A stretch of 64,000 nt of DNA, taken from Actinostola sp. cb2023. Its lineage: Eukaryota; Cnidaria; Anthozoa; Actiniaria; Actinostolidae. The stretch covers positions 248,001-312,000 of the forward strand of contig JAUJYZ010000838.1 of NCBI GenBank assembly GCA_033675265.1, in the 5' to 3' direction. This document shows, one piece after another, positions 16,846-28,770 of this stretch. A program made the position numbers and the translations under genes. Positions within the stretch are counted from its first letter, which is position 1; the number at the start of each line of letters is the position of its first letter. The notes below the pieces were generated by a model, which was not told the origin of the DNA, made no database searches, and saw only the letters and a list, made by a program, of their open reading frames with translations.

Positions 16846-17885
16846 AACGAAATTTGATAGTATTTTAATCTCTTAATCCAATTTGATTTCGGTGAGCATT
16901 CGTGTTGTTTGTCCATTTGAATCTCTTGCCCGAACTTTCAACCGTCCAGCCACGACTCTGTAGTTCTTCGCTTCTAAAAAGCATCGGGATGAGACTCCAA
17001 CACCATGTACTGCATGTCTTTTTTGAGGATTTCCTCTTGAAGTCATTTCTCAGACGATTTATTTACGAAGATATCGACCCCGACTGACCCACCACGTGTG
17101 ATTTCGTGTATCATTGCCAAACTGCGCATGTGCCATGCCGTTGCTATGGAATACGTCATTTGTTTTCTCATGAAAGCGACACGTATACGATACTTTTCCG
17201 ATATGTTCCGCTAGTTTTTCATGATCCCATCGATTGAAACTCGTCGGTACAGCGTCATCAAACAAAATGGCGGCGACTACAGCAGTTTTATCGATAAAAA
17301 TAGCGAAATTTCAGGCGATTTTCTCGAAGAAAAGCACGTATTATGCAACTCTTTCTGTGGTATATTAGTTTGTCTTCAACATATGAATATGAAACTTGGC
17401 ACAATTGTAATATGGACTTCAGGGACTTCATGATAGCCAGCCCGGATCGAGATATTATATCTGACGAATTCGAAGTCCTTCGGGAAAAAAAAGTCATTTT
17501 TATCGAAGCAAATCATTTGTTCACTCCGGGCTGGCTATCTTTTGTCAGTTATGATGACTTGTATTTGTGCACATAGTTTTTTTTCATGTGATTAGAAACG
17601 AAGATATTACAGATTATTAGTTTTAAAGCTCTGGGTTCCCTGTGTTGTTTTGGCACCTTAGGCGCGAAATTTATCACCTGGATTATGATTATTGGAACAT
17701 AAATTTATTATAGTGCTATGATTTCACCTTTTGGGGGAATAGAATGTAATACAATTGTATTTTATTTTCTTCAAATAACATGCATTTTAGCCAGTTCTAG
17801 TACCTTAAAATTCTTTCTCTCTGGCTTACTCGTGAGAACGTTTGTTGGATGACCACAGTACAATGTAGGATGTGTCACACATCAA

Positions 17886-18345
17886 TTCCGGTTGGCTCAG
17901 TTGGTTGAGTACCGGTCTATTGTGCGGGAGGTTCGTGGTTCAAGTCCCGGCCCGGCCGAACCATTACTCAGGGTCTTAAAATAAATGAGGAGAAGGTGCT
18001 GCCTTTGTAATTACATCTGCAAATGGTTAGACCTTCACGTCTTCTCGGATAAGGACGTTAAACCGTAGGTCCTGTCTCCCGACCCTAATCTAACCTGTTT
18101 CACGGGGGACATTAAAAGAACCTGTTGAACTCTTCGTAAGAGTAGGGGATTGTTACCCGGTTCAACAGCCTACTTCAAATTGGAGGCATAACACACTAAC
18201 GTACTAACTCCTCATGATTGTAAGCTGCTCGGCTGCCTTAGGTGCCTTCATATGCAGCCCGAAAAAGTCCTCCATCGGTTGTAAAGTGCATTGAGACAAT
18301 GTGAAATGCGCTATATAAGAACCGACATATTATTAAATATAAATA
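17886..18345 (+). repeat. tRNA-derived SINE, near full length
   Basis: The 5' part is tRNA-like, with an internal A box (tggctcagttgg, 17893-17904) and B box (ggttcaagtcc, 17938-17948) at the right spacing for RNA polymerase III. A body of about 380 bp follows, ending in gcgctatataag and an ATT-rich tail. The 3' end is shared with the truncated copy at 1215-1325. Such a tail is normally borrowed from a partner LINE, which is not in this window. Confidence 0.75.
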
Positions 18346-18788
18346 TTAACTGGTATAGTTACATATTCAAACTTATCGTTTAACTATGATATAAAACTTG
18401 GTTCTTTTGTAAAGACTGACAGAGGCCATGTAACTTGATGTAAACAAGTGCATGTACAACTTCTATTTAAACATGCAGTTGATAAAAAACTTAAGAAAAA
18501 CAACTTTTCAAAACTTATAGCCACTAAAACAACATCAATATATTATAAACATGTCAGAAGCATTATGGGTAATATATTTTGGCAATTTTCCAGCCAATAC
18601 ATGTGCCAAAAACTTACAGACAATAATTATAAGTCCCAAATCTAGGAATTTTGATCATCTTTATGCACAATAAAGCCCCTTTAGACTATACACCCATGAT
18701 GCAACAAGTATATTGATATCTTTTTAGGAATATTTTTTGCAAAGGGCACTATGAAATGAAGATTAGTTCATAACAACAAAGTGACACA

Positions 18789-19310
18789 TTAAACAATAGT
18801 AAATGACCATGCTTCCCTGTTACTTATTATGCTAGTAAATTCTTCAACCAATTCATTATAAGATTGGTAGGTTGATGGTAAATCTATAAGCGGTCCACAT
18901 GTTCTAGCTATTGTTCTACGCAATGCACCATCTAATAAGTTAAAAATAACTAATATTGACTTCACTGTTATCAAATCACTACCAGTTGTAAACTGAAGGA
19001 AGTTTCTTAAGGAGTTGTCATTCAGAGATTTCACATAACTTTAAGGTGCTCAAAACTGTTACGTTCAGAGTCATTGGTTGGTGTTGCCTGTAGTAACTTC
19101 ATCACCTTTTTGCCTGTAGGCTTTTTTGTTTCATACAGTGTCATCATGTTTTCTGCAGATCTAAGCTCTGGAAATCTTTTCAACTCTGCAATTATTTCTT
19201 TCCAGCAATTGGATATATATTTAGGTTTTTGAATCAATTCCTGGTGAGCTAGTTGGCTTATTATACATGAGATATTTTCTTTGTTAGGAACTTTATAACA
19301 CTTGTAATGT
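18789..19310 (-). pseudogene. C-terminal part of a HECT-domain protein, one frameshift
   Basis: Two minus frames (19310 to about 19034, then about 19034 to 18789) together read as the end of a HECT-type ubiquitin ligase of the kind expanded in cnidarians. Features are a LAHQELIQKP helix, LLQATPTNDSER, then FLQFTTGSD and the terminal ARTCGPLIDLPSTY pattern, where the Cys is at the expected catalytic-loop position. The frame breaks by one base near 19034. Upstream it meets Merlin transposase sequence directly, so the N-terminal part is absent. Confidence 0.55.
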
Positions 19311-19640
19311 TTTTCCAAGTTAATGTACCTGGCTCATTCCATTTCTTTATTATCAGAAAAATGACAGCTTCTGACCTTTCCTCCACTGTCACCGAAAAGT
19401 GCTTTTTGGACTCTTCCTCGATTCCTCCAAAACCCATTGTCCGTTTTCATGATGTCTGCGATGGTATTATGGTATTTTCGGTTTCCAAACAAACTTTCAT
19501 CGATTTGCACAGTCTTCCCTTCCCCTCCCAGCTTAGAGCTCTCTCGCACCATGGTTATTTTGCAGACTTCTCTGCAAAAAGTGTCCCAGTCTACTGTCGT
19601 ATTTGTGCAAGTGATAGTTGTTGTATGATGGAATTCTGTG
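19311..19640 (-). pseudogene. Merlin (IS1595-like) transposase fragment
   Basis: The frame reads VDWDTFCREV, then a KTVQIDESLFGNRKYH segment. This is the first catalytic Asp region of ISXO2-like DDE transposases (Merlin superfamily). Further on, in another frame, a GGIEEESKKHFSV and KKWNEPGT stretch continues the homology, so there is at least one frameshift. The sequence stops at about 19311, where HECT sequence begins. The later catalytic residues are absent. Confidence 0.6.
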
Positions 19641-20591
19641 GCATTCCAATAGACCACCAACCAGTACATGCATTTAATTATTTTGTCAAGATTCGTGTTG
19701 CTCTTTTCAATCCAACTTGCATTGCGAATGCTTGTTTCAGAGTAGTTGACTGTTATATATCTTGAAGTTGCAGTCAGGTTTACGATACATTATTGATTAT
19801 ACAGTGTTTGTCTCTGACTTCTGTTTTTTATATAGTTGACTGTTGTTGGCTTCATAGTCAAAACCAAGTCCAGATTGGGCGTTATTTTAACATACAACCT
19901 TGAACAGTTTGAAATATAATCAACAAGTTCCTTGGAAGAGGGACTACAGAGGCTCGAATGGGAGGATATAGTCAACGGTCTGCAAGAACAGATGATGTGT
20001 GCCTTTATGTTGAGTACAGCTGTAAGCAGAAATACATAATTTACTAATAGAAAATAACATTTGTTTACCACAAAACGTCCCATCACAGTCGTCCGTGACC
20101 CGCTATTTGAAAACGGACTTGGGTTATTCGCTCAAGGATTGCTCGATAGATACTTGGCTGCTGTATGCAATTTAGACATGAGAACTCTGCACTTTTTTGA
20201 TGAATGTTCGTTAATTAAAACTTCTGCGAACCGACATTACTGCCATTTTGTCATTGGCTCTCCAGTAATATGAAGTTCAGCCCCATGCGAGCAATTCCAC
20301 TTATACAGTGAATTTATTGCACATTATATATGGTGTTGGACATGTCGACACATTGGCTTGTACCTCAAATGGACTTGATTTCTGAAGTGCTAGAAGAAAA
20401 AGATCCATCCGGCAATCCTATATTGAAGGTGGGAGAAGATGTCGTAATGGACAATAAATGCAGATTTCACCATGCCCGTCATGTGGAACCTGTCCTCAGA
20501 AATATGCTAACAAACCATGGCCTTCCACTCATTTATCAGCCTCCCTATCACCCCCAGTACAACACCTGTGAGATGTGCTTCAGACATTTAA

Positions 20592-22146
20592 AGTGTATAT
20601 GCAGTGAAAATTTTTATTGTATAAAATCATCCGTTGTTATATACCTTTCAAGGAAAAAATAACAATTTTGGCTAATTATAAATAAAACTCAACGAAAATC
20701 CCGGTTTTGTGAGCCTGATTTTACCCTTTTTATGTCTCAGGAGCCTGGTGACTAATTTTCGGTCTTGTGACGTATGTGGTTGTACACAAAAATTTCCATA
20801 ATACCTTTTCAGCATAAACACACAGGATTCCACAGGATTAATGACGATTTTGAAAAGACTCCCTCGTCGCCGTAAAAAAAAAAAATCACTTGAAAATACT
20901 TTTTATGGACAAAACTACCATTAAACAGTCCATTCTAGACGAAGGATTGACAACAGAAGTAAAACCGACTGAACAATTAACAATCAATTTAGGCGGCCAC
21001 GAGCGTAATTTCACTTCAATGAAGTACTACTAGTAGCTACTAGTGCGATTTCGTCTTCTGTATAAGCTATTATAAAAGACCCAAACAAGGACTGATCAAA
21101 TCCAGGACGTATTGGTAATCAGTTGTACCGTGTTGTAGAAAATGGCTAACGCCAGTGTAGTGAAGAAGAGCGGCGCGAAGCGAGGAGGTAACTATATTAA
21201 TAATATATGGCGAGAGTGCCTAACAACACATGAAAGAAGTTGAGGCGAATTTATTCACTGTGCTGGTTCAATCGTATCAATGGGTGAAACTAAATTATGT
21301 TCGTATATTAAAAGGCTTATGTTGTGGAACTCCGGTCTATGTTGTTTGTGGTGCGAGGCACAATCTCTGGATCCTAGAACTAATATTATAAAATATTGAA
21401 GAGAAAATAAGTTTAATACTAAAAATAATCGAAATACGGTAAAGAATAAAATGAATCGTGTAGTAAAACCGGCACGCTCGATAGTTTGTCCGGGTTTGTT
21501 TACATTTTAGCGACAGCTACCATTAAATTTCAGCCGTATCAGTATCATGCTCAGCTCAGTCGGCGAACAATCTAGCTACATATTTTCACTTTTAAAACTT
21601 ACGACTCGTCCACATTCCTTGATTTGATCAGTCCTTGTTTGGATCTTTTATAGTAGCTTATGCCGTAAAGCAGAAGGAAACCAGCAGAAGACGAAACTAG
21701 TGGTACGGTTATGTCATTCATTGAAGTGAAATTACGCTCGTGGCCGCCTAAATTGACCGTTAATTCTTCAGTCGGTTTTACTTCTGTTGTCAATCCTTCG
21801 ACTAGAATGGACTGTTCAATGGTAGTTTCGTCCATAAAAAGCATTTTCAAGTGATAGTTTTTTTTTACGGCGACGAGAGAGTCTTTTCAAAATCGTCACT
21901 AATCCTGTAGAATCCTGTGTGTTTACGCTGAAAAAGTATTATGCAAATTTTTTTGTACAACCACATACGTCATTTCTGTGACGTATCAGCGTTTGGCCGA
22001 GCGGTAAATGTCGCACTCAAAATGGCATATTCAATCGTGAATATCTCGAAACATATTGAACCGAATTCAAAAATTCTTTTTTTCTCTTAAAAGTAATACA
22101 AAAGTCTAACAATTTATCAAATAAAAATTTTCACTGCATATACACT
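20592..22146. mobile_element. TTAA-flanked element, 1555 bp, with coding-like inverted arms
   Basis: The ends AGTGTATATGCAGTG / CACTGCATATACACT are flanked by TTAA at 20588-20591 and 22147-22150 and interrupt a transposase pseudogene. Inside, arms of about 400 bp (roughly 20.7-21.12 and 21.6-22.0 kb) are inverted copies of each other, each with the same open frame. The centre (21.13-21.59 kb) is unique. A piggyBac-like mechanism is inferred from the TTAA. Confidence 0.7.
21599..21850 (-). CDS. 83-residue putative membrane protein in an element arm
   Basis: An uninterrupted frame with an acidic/Thr-rich N-terminal half and one hydrophobic segment (about residues 50-66) followed by basic residues (YYKRSKQG), as in a single-pass membrane protein. 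A mirrored, shortened copy of the frame lies at about 20.9-21.1 kb in the other arm and is broken by deletions. I do not recognise the family. It could be an exon captured by the element. Confidence 0.3.
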   Translation of the reverse strand: MKMLFMDETTIEQSILVEGLTTEVKPTEELTVNLGGHERNFTSMNDITVPLVSSSAGFLLLYGISYYKRSKQGLIKSRNVDES

Positions 22147-22629
22147 TTAAGGGATTTCTAAGAAAATACCCAAAGTTTGCAGAGGAAGATATTGATATAG
22201 CCATTTATCATGGTCTCATTGAGATAACCCAGGCAATGCCACATAATTATTTTCAGATATGGTGGATGTGTCGATTATTAAAGCAAAACCTTATGCCTTG
22301 AAAGTGAAAAATATACATAGCAAAATTAGTGCGACATATTAGACAAATAAACAACATGAGTTTATCTATGGTTTGTTCTATAATTCAAACGTCTTACAGT
22401 ATTTTGTTCACCGCACGCCACTGTCACGCGATTGTAGATTACATGCAAATATAGTACAAACACAAGAACTGTGTGCAGCATAAATTGTACTAAATAAACT
22501 CAACTGAAACTCAACAACATTTTTTGTAGAACTCTGTACATTTATGAGTCATTATATATGATCACTGAGTAAATAAACTCAAAATATGATACTTGTAAAT
22601 AAACTCAAAATAAACAGTTTGGGCAATTC

Positions 22630-23170
22630 GCTCTTATCATGCGTACTGATTTTTAAGATCAGCAAACTGGTTTCTTTCTGGTGCAAACAGCTTATATGAT
22701 CTGAAAGGCTTTGTCTGAAATAACATGTCTGGAAAGTTTCGATGGTATAGGATAAAATCTCAAAAAGTTATCGGGGATGACATTTATATATTTTAGTATG
22801 GTATTTTGCCGTCATGCGTTACAAGCGTTTTGATGTTTTTTCAGAATTTAAATTGTTCATAACTTCGCAGAGATATATAATTTCGTCATGAAACTTCTAC
22901 ATTATACTTATATAACTAATTTCATGACCAAATTATATATCTCTGCGAAGTTATGAACGATTTAAATTCTGAAAAAAACATCAAAACGAGACTTGTAAAG
23001 CATGACGGCAAAATCCCATACTAAAGTTTAGAAATGTTATCCCCGATTTTATCCTATACCATCGAAACTTTCCAGAAATGTTCTTTCAGATAAACTCTTT
23101 CAGATCATACTATTTGCACCAGAAAGAAACCAGTTTGCTGATCTTAAAAATCAGGACGCATGATAAGAGC
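22630..23170. mobile_element. Palindromic MITE, 541 bp
   Basis: The ends GCTCTTATCATGCGT / ACGCATGATAAGAGC are inverted, and the arms match almost to the centre (for example cataacttcgcagagatata and its complement at about 22860 and 22940). It can fold into one long hairpin and has no coding capacity. The target duplication is not clear. Confidence 0.8.
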
Positions 23171-25085
23171 GTATTTATTGCTGCGAGCGAAGCGAGCAGC
23201 GAAACTAATTGTGACGGAGTTCCTGTGTCGTGTGGTCGTGTGGGATCTCGACACTTATGTGGATGCAACAAGAATCTCGACTGCATTTCACGGATTTTGT
23301 GGGTTTTGTGGGTTTGTGGAGATGATTTTGAGCCCACGGTACTTTTGATCAGCGCACACTCACACCACGTTCAATCGATATACTGGTTGGAGTATCGTTT
23401 ATTTTTCGCTGATTCAAGCCAGGAAAGTGTTTGTTTTCTACAAATCTATTATGTCAAATGCAACTGTATTCATTGCTGGAAGCATTCATCAGGGTCATGA
23501 ACAATTTAGTGGCATTTCAAGGGGAAGACAATGTTGTTTTATGAGTTTTTCAGCGCTGTTGTGTGCTCAGTTCCACAATGGAGTATTTCTACAGTCGATC
23601 AGATATTGACCGAAGGAGACAGCATGTACTTGAATACTTTTGAAGACCTTTGAAAGACACAGTATCCCAGATACAGAGACGCTGTCGCTGACCTATCTGC
23701 TTGATCGAGCTCGTTGATCTTCGCCAAACCAATCGCCCATTGTCAATGGCATTGAGGCAACTACTGAATCAAATTATATTTGTTCAACTGAACGATCCAT
23801 CCTGGTGTACTTCATCAATATACAACTACCTGGTATCTTTCAAGTATTAGATTTGAACACTCTGAAGCATGGAGGACAGGAAACTTGTCAAGGATTGATA
23901 AATCACTTACAAGGACAAAACCTATTTATTGGACTCAGTTTTCAGTACTGCTTTATAGCACCGTTATGTGAAACTGCTTTATTGATAAGAGCTACAAAGC
24001 CATCATCTGACTGCTGAAAACATTACCCTCTGGTATTGCCATAATATATGCTGACATGATTACAGTTTCATTATAATGCTTTGCCTCAATGTAAACAGAA
24101 AACATCACACATTGGATCAAGACATCTACATGTACCTGGGGGTTTACTTTTACTTTTACCAAAATTCAAAAATCCAAAAAACATTTGGTGAAGAGGAGTT
24201 TTGAGTTACCTACTTCTGTTAGTCTGCAATGTATTACTTGTTAATTAAAATCTCTATGACTTTATCCCAGAAAACTATAACATACATGTACTATCAATGT
24301 ACTGGATCCAACACAACATTCGACATCTTTCCTGATATCTGGCCAGTAAATAGTTAATTAACTATTGTATATAATATACACCAAACACAATTCTGTACTT
24401 CATTGAATCCATCCATATTTGTATTAATTACTGCATATCATTACAAACTTTATGCAATGGCGAGAATAAAAGTGATCACTGACTGCTGAAAGTGTAGCTG
24501 TTTGTCTATGACCAGATCGTTATGGTGTTAGCATTTACTGCAACACCATACTGCATTTTTATTATTTTATTTTACCAGTTAATACGCCTCGCTGACAAGG
24601 GACAAAGCCACATGTATGCATTAAAATTCAATTAAAAGCTACATGTACGGCAGTGTGCAACTCGCAGCACCTCACTTTCTATTAGAAACGACTAGTAGTT
24701 CTGTTAGTTTACATCAATTCATGTGCTGCTGCAACAAGCGTTGGCTTGACCACTTATCACGTTCGGGCATAGTATTAATAATGCCATTGCTGTTCACTCT
24801 AGTGTTGGTTGTGTTTTGTGTGCGTGGATGCCAGCATACATGTAACAACGCTGACTGAGGGTGGGAAACTTGGAAGGGGTGGTCATACTGGTATTTCGAT
24901 CGTATTCTCTGCCATAAAAGGAAATGACCAGGGGAAAATATCCCTGGAGATATCCAGGCACATTATATACGGTACTGAAGGGTAATATTCAATTGGATTA
25001 CCCGCTGCTGCTAACTGTTGTGGGTTCATTCCACTATAAAACCCATATGGCGGGAAACCAGTTGATGGAGAAACAAAACTTGGGT
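23171..25085. other. No recognisable gene
   Basis: About 1.9 kb without supported coding sequence. Frames at 23.1-23.6, 23.8-24.0 and 24.6-24.9 kb are short, overlap in several phases and match no family I know. The composition is ordinary AT-rich intergenic sequence. Confidence 0.4.
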
Positions 25086-25114
25086 CGACAACTTGAAGAG
25101 CTCACTTATTACTT

Positions 25115-26900
25115 CTAGTATCATGAAACTTGTAATCTTCGTCATCTGAACTAGAACTGCTACTGCTAGAATGCCTGTGCCTTCTCTTTCTCTTATTTCG
25201 CTTTTTCTTGCATTTCTGTTGTTTACAGTCAAGACTGGTGTCTCTGTCAGCCATAACACTGTCTAGTTTGTGATCTGAGAATTTCACAGGTGAGGTACTC
25301 GGCATAAACTTTGCTTCCATCGTCTGGTGCATCTGGTGTAGAAGCAAGGTAATTTTTGAACTTGTTGAGTAAAATGTGGAGTTGGTCGGTATAGTTGGCT
25401 GTTACGGGTGGAATTTTACCATTCAGGCCAGACACTTGCATAATATACGAACGTTTCGCATGAGTTTGGACTTGTTTATTTTGTAGCTGGAATCAACTTG
25501 ATACAATCAAGGAGTTAGACTTTTAACGAAATGAAATTCACTGTTTGATGCAAAGTCCTGCATGGATTTTAGCTGGGCTTCCATTTCTTTAATATTGTTT
25601 CCTTTCTTCCTCAGCTCAAGTTTGAGACTGTTTAACCCATTGACTCCTACACCGGCCGAAACCAGCCGTAAACATCGATACTGCTTTGAAAAATTCTAAC
25701 TTTCTGAATTTTCGTAACATCGATCTCATGGCCAGTTATTAGTGACAACTAGAGAACTCTTCATATTTTAACCTCAAGTAAACTGATTTACAGGTCCGAT
25801 TTCTGGGCATTAGTTCAATTTGTTTGCCATAAAAATCAAAAATGCGTGTTTTTGACGCAATTTTACACCTCGAAAATGACCGACATTTGACTTGGATTTT
25901 CTTCCAAAATACATCCTTGCGAAACAAAACGCCACTTTCTCAGCAAACTTCCATCTCTCTTCTTGATATCGTCGTGAATTTTGCCCTCTCTTTTCCTTAA
26001 CTCGCCGAACAATAGCCATTTCCTTAGGACCACTTTCGCTAACACGTGTTTTCCTTCTGCACGCCCGAAAAAGATGCCGGGAAACATCCGGGAATTTCGG
26101 CATAGATTTCCCCGAATATCCGTTTTTTAAGAATATATAGAGTGTCGAGCCACTCGGTCCTACAGGCAAAATATTGCACCGGTTGCATTCTTTTCAAGTT
26201 CAAAGTCGCCAAAAATGCCTTTGTAGGTCCTGGAATCCACCACAGAAAGACCAGAGAGACGATTTCACTTTGAGTCCGCCATTTTGGAAATTCTGAACGA
26301 GAGTGTCGAAATGTGTTTGTGAATTCGTATCTTCCTCCTGAGTTCTTCCAGGAGAACGGTCTCTACCACACCAGTCAAGCTTAATGATGCTGTCCTGGGG
26401 GCTTCTGTGGTGAATAATGGCTATAAACACTCTAAAAATGCAAAATTGACCGCTCCTAGTAGCTACGAGATGCTGTTCCTCGCGGAGATTCACGACAAGA
26501 GAAAGATTACGTCAGAACCTGAGCCCGTGGGCTTTCAGAACTGTCAAGATTTCCATGGAAACCCCTTATTTGGAATCGAAATTTCCTACGACGTGATTAG
26601 GTCCAGAAAATCGCTAAAAAACTCAAAATAGCTCAGGAGCGAATGGGTTAATCTTGAGAAATATTCTGGGTGTTTCTCGTGCATTCCACAGAGTGTATAA
26701 TCTGTGCATTTATTCAGCGCACATGGCTTGGACTGTTGGTTGCGATGGCCCCTAGTATCACAATGGCTACATATAACTTTAGATATTCCAATTACAGGTT
26801 ATTCTGCAACATTAATCGCCATTGATTCGATTTTTGCTTCAATTTCTTTGTATTCCTCTTTCTGTACCTGAAGCTGATTTTTTATCTTGTTTTGCTGTTC
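25115..26900 (-). pseudogene. Decayed gene with coiled coil and Arg/Ser-rich tail, split by a TTAA element
   Basis: On the minus strand a broken reading runs from about 26.9 to 26.65 kb, is interrupted by the element at 25636-26647, and resumes at about 25630 with a Lys/Glu-rich helix (SLKLELRKKGNNIKEMEAQL). It continues through a stop near 25520 to a segment with LLNKFKNYLASTPD and ends near 25110 in a basic then serine-rich tail (KRKRRHRHSSSSSSSSDDED). At least two frame changes and one stop are present. The family is unknown; an Arg/Ser tail suggests a nuclear or nucleic-acid-binding protein. Confidence 0.35.
25636..26647. mobile_element. TTAA-flanked piggyBac-type MITE, 1012 bp
   Basis: The ends CCCATTGACTCCT and, in reverse complement, CCCATTCGCTCCT are flanked by TTAA at 25632-25635 and 26648-26651. 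CCC-starting ends plus TTAA are classic for piggyBac. The frames within it do not resemble transposase. A diverged partial copy lies at about 40.06-40.21 kb. Confidence 0.8.
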
Positions 26901-27752
26901 TCAAATGCTGGTAAAACGGCCTGTTGCATAAAACAAAAATGCGTATGAGTGACATTTTAAACTGATATCTTATATTGAGCATGTACCAACTGACACAGCC
27001 TTGAAGTGGTGTTTGTGATTTTGTACATGCGACTGCAAGACTTACTTTTCGGAAAAGTAATGTGAAATCGAGTGTAAAGAAAATAAATGTTTCCGAGTCA
27101 GTGATTCCTTGTGGCTCAGATTCCTCTACCATGAGAGCATCATACTCACTACCATTACATTCGATATTGCGATACATACAACAGTCAAACTCACTGAAAT
27201 ATCAGTTCAGTTTTTTGATGAACAACATGGACAGAGATAACTTCCTTTTTCGCTGTGTTTTTTTTTTCATTTTCTTGGTTTGCCGGCGATTGGTAATAAG
27301 CCACTTCACGCTTTCGTCCGCCATTTTGAATTGGGGCAATTGCGCGGAAATTTATAGAAATCTGGATCACTTTGGCTTCCCATAACTCCACTCGATTTTG
27401 ATGGATTTTCAAAATTTAAACTTCGATAATCAGCAGGCATGCATGCCAGTAGTTGGAGTGAAAATAAGACCAATGTAGGTGTTTTAGCTACCTTTTACGA
27501 GTCAATCTTCTTTTCACCAATGTATCTTAAAAATTCGAGCTAATTTGCATATTCACGTGCCGAACGTTTTATTTTGAAAACAAAAATCTGGCGCCGAACT
27601 CGACTAAGGGCCGACATGCCGGCAAACGTCGAACCAATGTCGATCCAATTCACTCGCGCATTGTAATTTTAATTTTAATTTTGCATTAAAATGCATGGGA
27701 GCATGCACATGTTTTTGTCTTTTCGCGGCTGACTGCATACTGACTACATACA

Positions 27753-27935
27753 ATGGCAAAATATAGTACTCGGCCGCAATTAAAACGGGCATTTCTGTGG
27801 AATGCAATACTCCAAAACAGGAAGCGGAGAATGGCAATGCAGGCCGCACTCAGTGGTGTGTATAGGAGGAGAAGGATACAGGAGGACTTGCGTCATGCAA
27901 AGAATACCACAATTCTAAGAACTTTTACTCAATAG
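27753..27935 (+). pseudogene. Possible N-terminal piece of a PIF/Harbinger transposase
   Basis: An ATG-initiated frame of 60 residues rich in Arg/Lys (QNRKRRMAMQ, YRRRRIQED) resembles the basic N-terminus of HARBI1-like transposases. It lies about 200 bp upstream of the clear C-terminal piece, with an (AAT)n run between (28031-28062). If they belong together, most of the catalytic core has been deleted. Confidence 0.35.
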
Positions 27936-28031
27936 TATTAATGGGTATGGTGGATTCGAAATACCGGTTTATTTGGGGAAGCTGTGGTTTTCCAGGAAAC
28001 TCGCACGACTCAGTCATATTCCAATCTACTG

Positions 28032-28065
<34 letters not shown>

Positions 28066-28146
28066 TTTCTTAAAAACGCATTAACCAAAGTCTCAATTCT
28101 TTTTACAATGTTAATAAACTGATCTATGGGATCAAATAACAAACAA

Positions 28147-28535
28147 GGGGTATCTCCCTAACATCGGCAAGGATATAGGTGGAGTTCGTGTGCCACCCCT
28201 GATACTTGGTGATGCTGCCTTTCCTTTGCAAACTTGGTTGATGAAGCCATACACAAACGCCAACCCTACGCCCAAAGAAAGATATTTTAACTATCGACTG
28301 GGCCGGGCCATGATGGTAACGGAGGGGTCAACTGAAGGGGAGTTGGCGAGTTCTCCTCAGACGAAGTGAATGTAGCTCTATGAAAACAAAGATGGCAGTT
28401 CTTGCCTGCATTGCCTTGCATAATGTTTGCCTTGATAAAGGTGACACAGTGCCCAAGAATCAGGATTTGACAACCGATCCAGCAACAAGAAAAAGACGTG
28501 ATAGAGCTACAATAAGAGAGAGCTCCTCCAAATAA
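28147..28535 (+). pseudogene. C-terminal PIF/Harbinger (HARBI1-like) transposase fragment
   Basis: The reading contains PPLILGDAAFPLQTWLMKPY, which holds the second catalytic Asp, then ERYFNYRLGRAMMVTE, where the third acidic residue is expected. A frame change near 28330-28380 follows. The last 52 codons (28380-28535) hold the LACIALHNVCLD helix and a basic tail. It ends about 100 bp before the ISL2EU-type element but belongs to a different Harbinger lineage. Confidence 0.65.
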
Positions 28536-28770
28536 GATATTGTAAAAAGATCCCTGATACAGATGCTAGAGCCCGCCAAACAAGAGATATTCTTACTGAT
28601 AAACTGGTCGGAGAAACAAGGAGGTGATGTTAATAGTTTACTTTCGTTATGTTTGGAAGAGTTGGACTGGGAGCGAATTTTAACACCAAAGCGAGGCTTG
28701 GATTCTCGCCGGCGCGCGTACACAACTGGCGGGGAAAAATTAAACCCCGCGAAAGTTTGAAAACATAAAC

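Larger units (their letters stand above)
20074..22303 (+). pseudogene. IS630/Tc1-type transposase, decayed and split by a TTAA element
   Basis: Before the insert, frames at 20074-20273 and 20330-20591 carry the pattern of a DDE transposase of the IS630/Tc1 clan known from coral genomes: a LHFFDECS segment with the first Asp, a VVMDNKCRFHHA segment with the second, and a YHPQYNTCEMCFRHLK segment near the third acidic residue. A frameshift lies near 20280. After the insert (from 22147) the C-terminal region resumes with FLRKYPKFAEEDIDIAI and continues to about 22303. The insert ends are marked by TTAA on both sides. The gene is dead. Confidence 0.6.

Noticed and set aside
17886..17960. A functional tRNA gene
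   Set aside because: A and B boxes are present, but it runs directly into a SINE body with a shared tail, and the cloverleaf is not clean.
23078..23609. Frames of 60-140 codons on both strands
   Set aside because: They start inside a MITE and continue into non-coding sequence; no domain pattern.
25810..26631. Frames of 74-119 codons inside the 1012-bp TTAA element as a transposase
   Set aside because: No DDE motifs or Cys-rich tail; both strands are open; a second partial copy is not conserved as protein.
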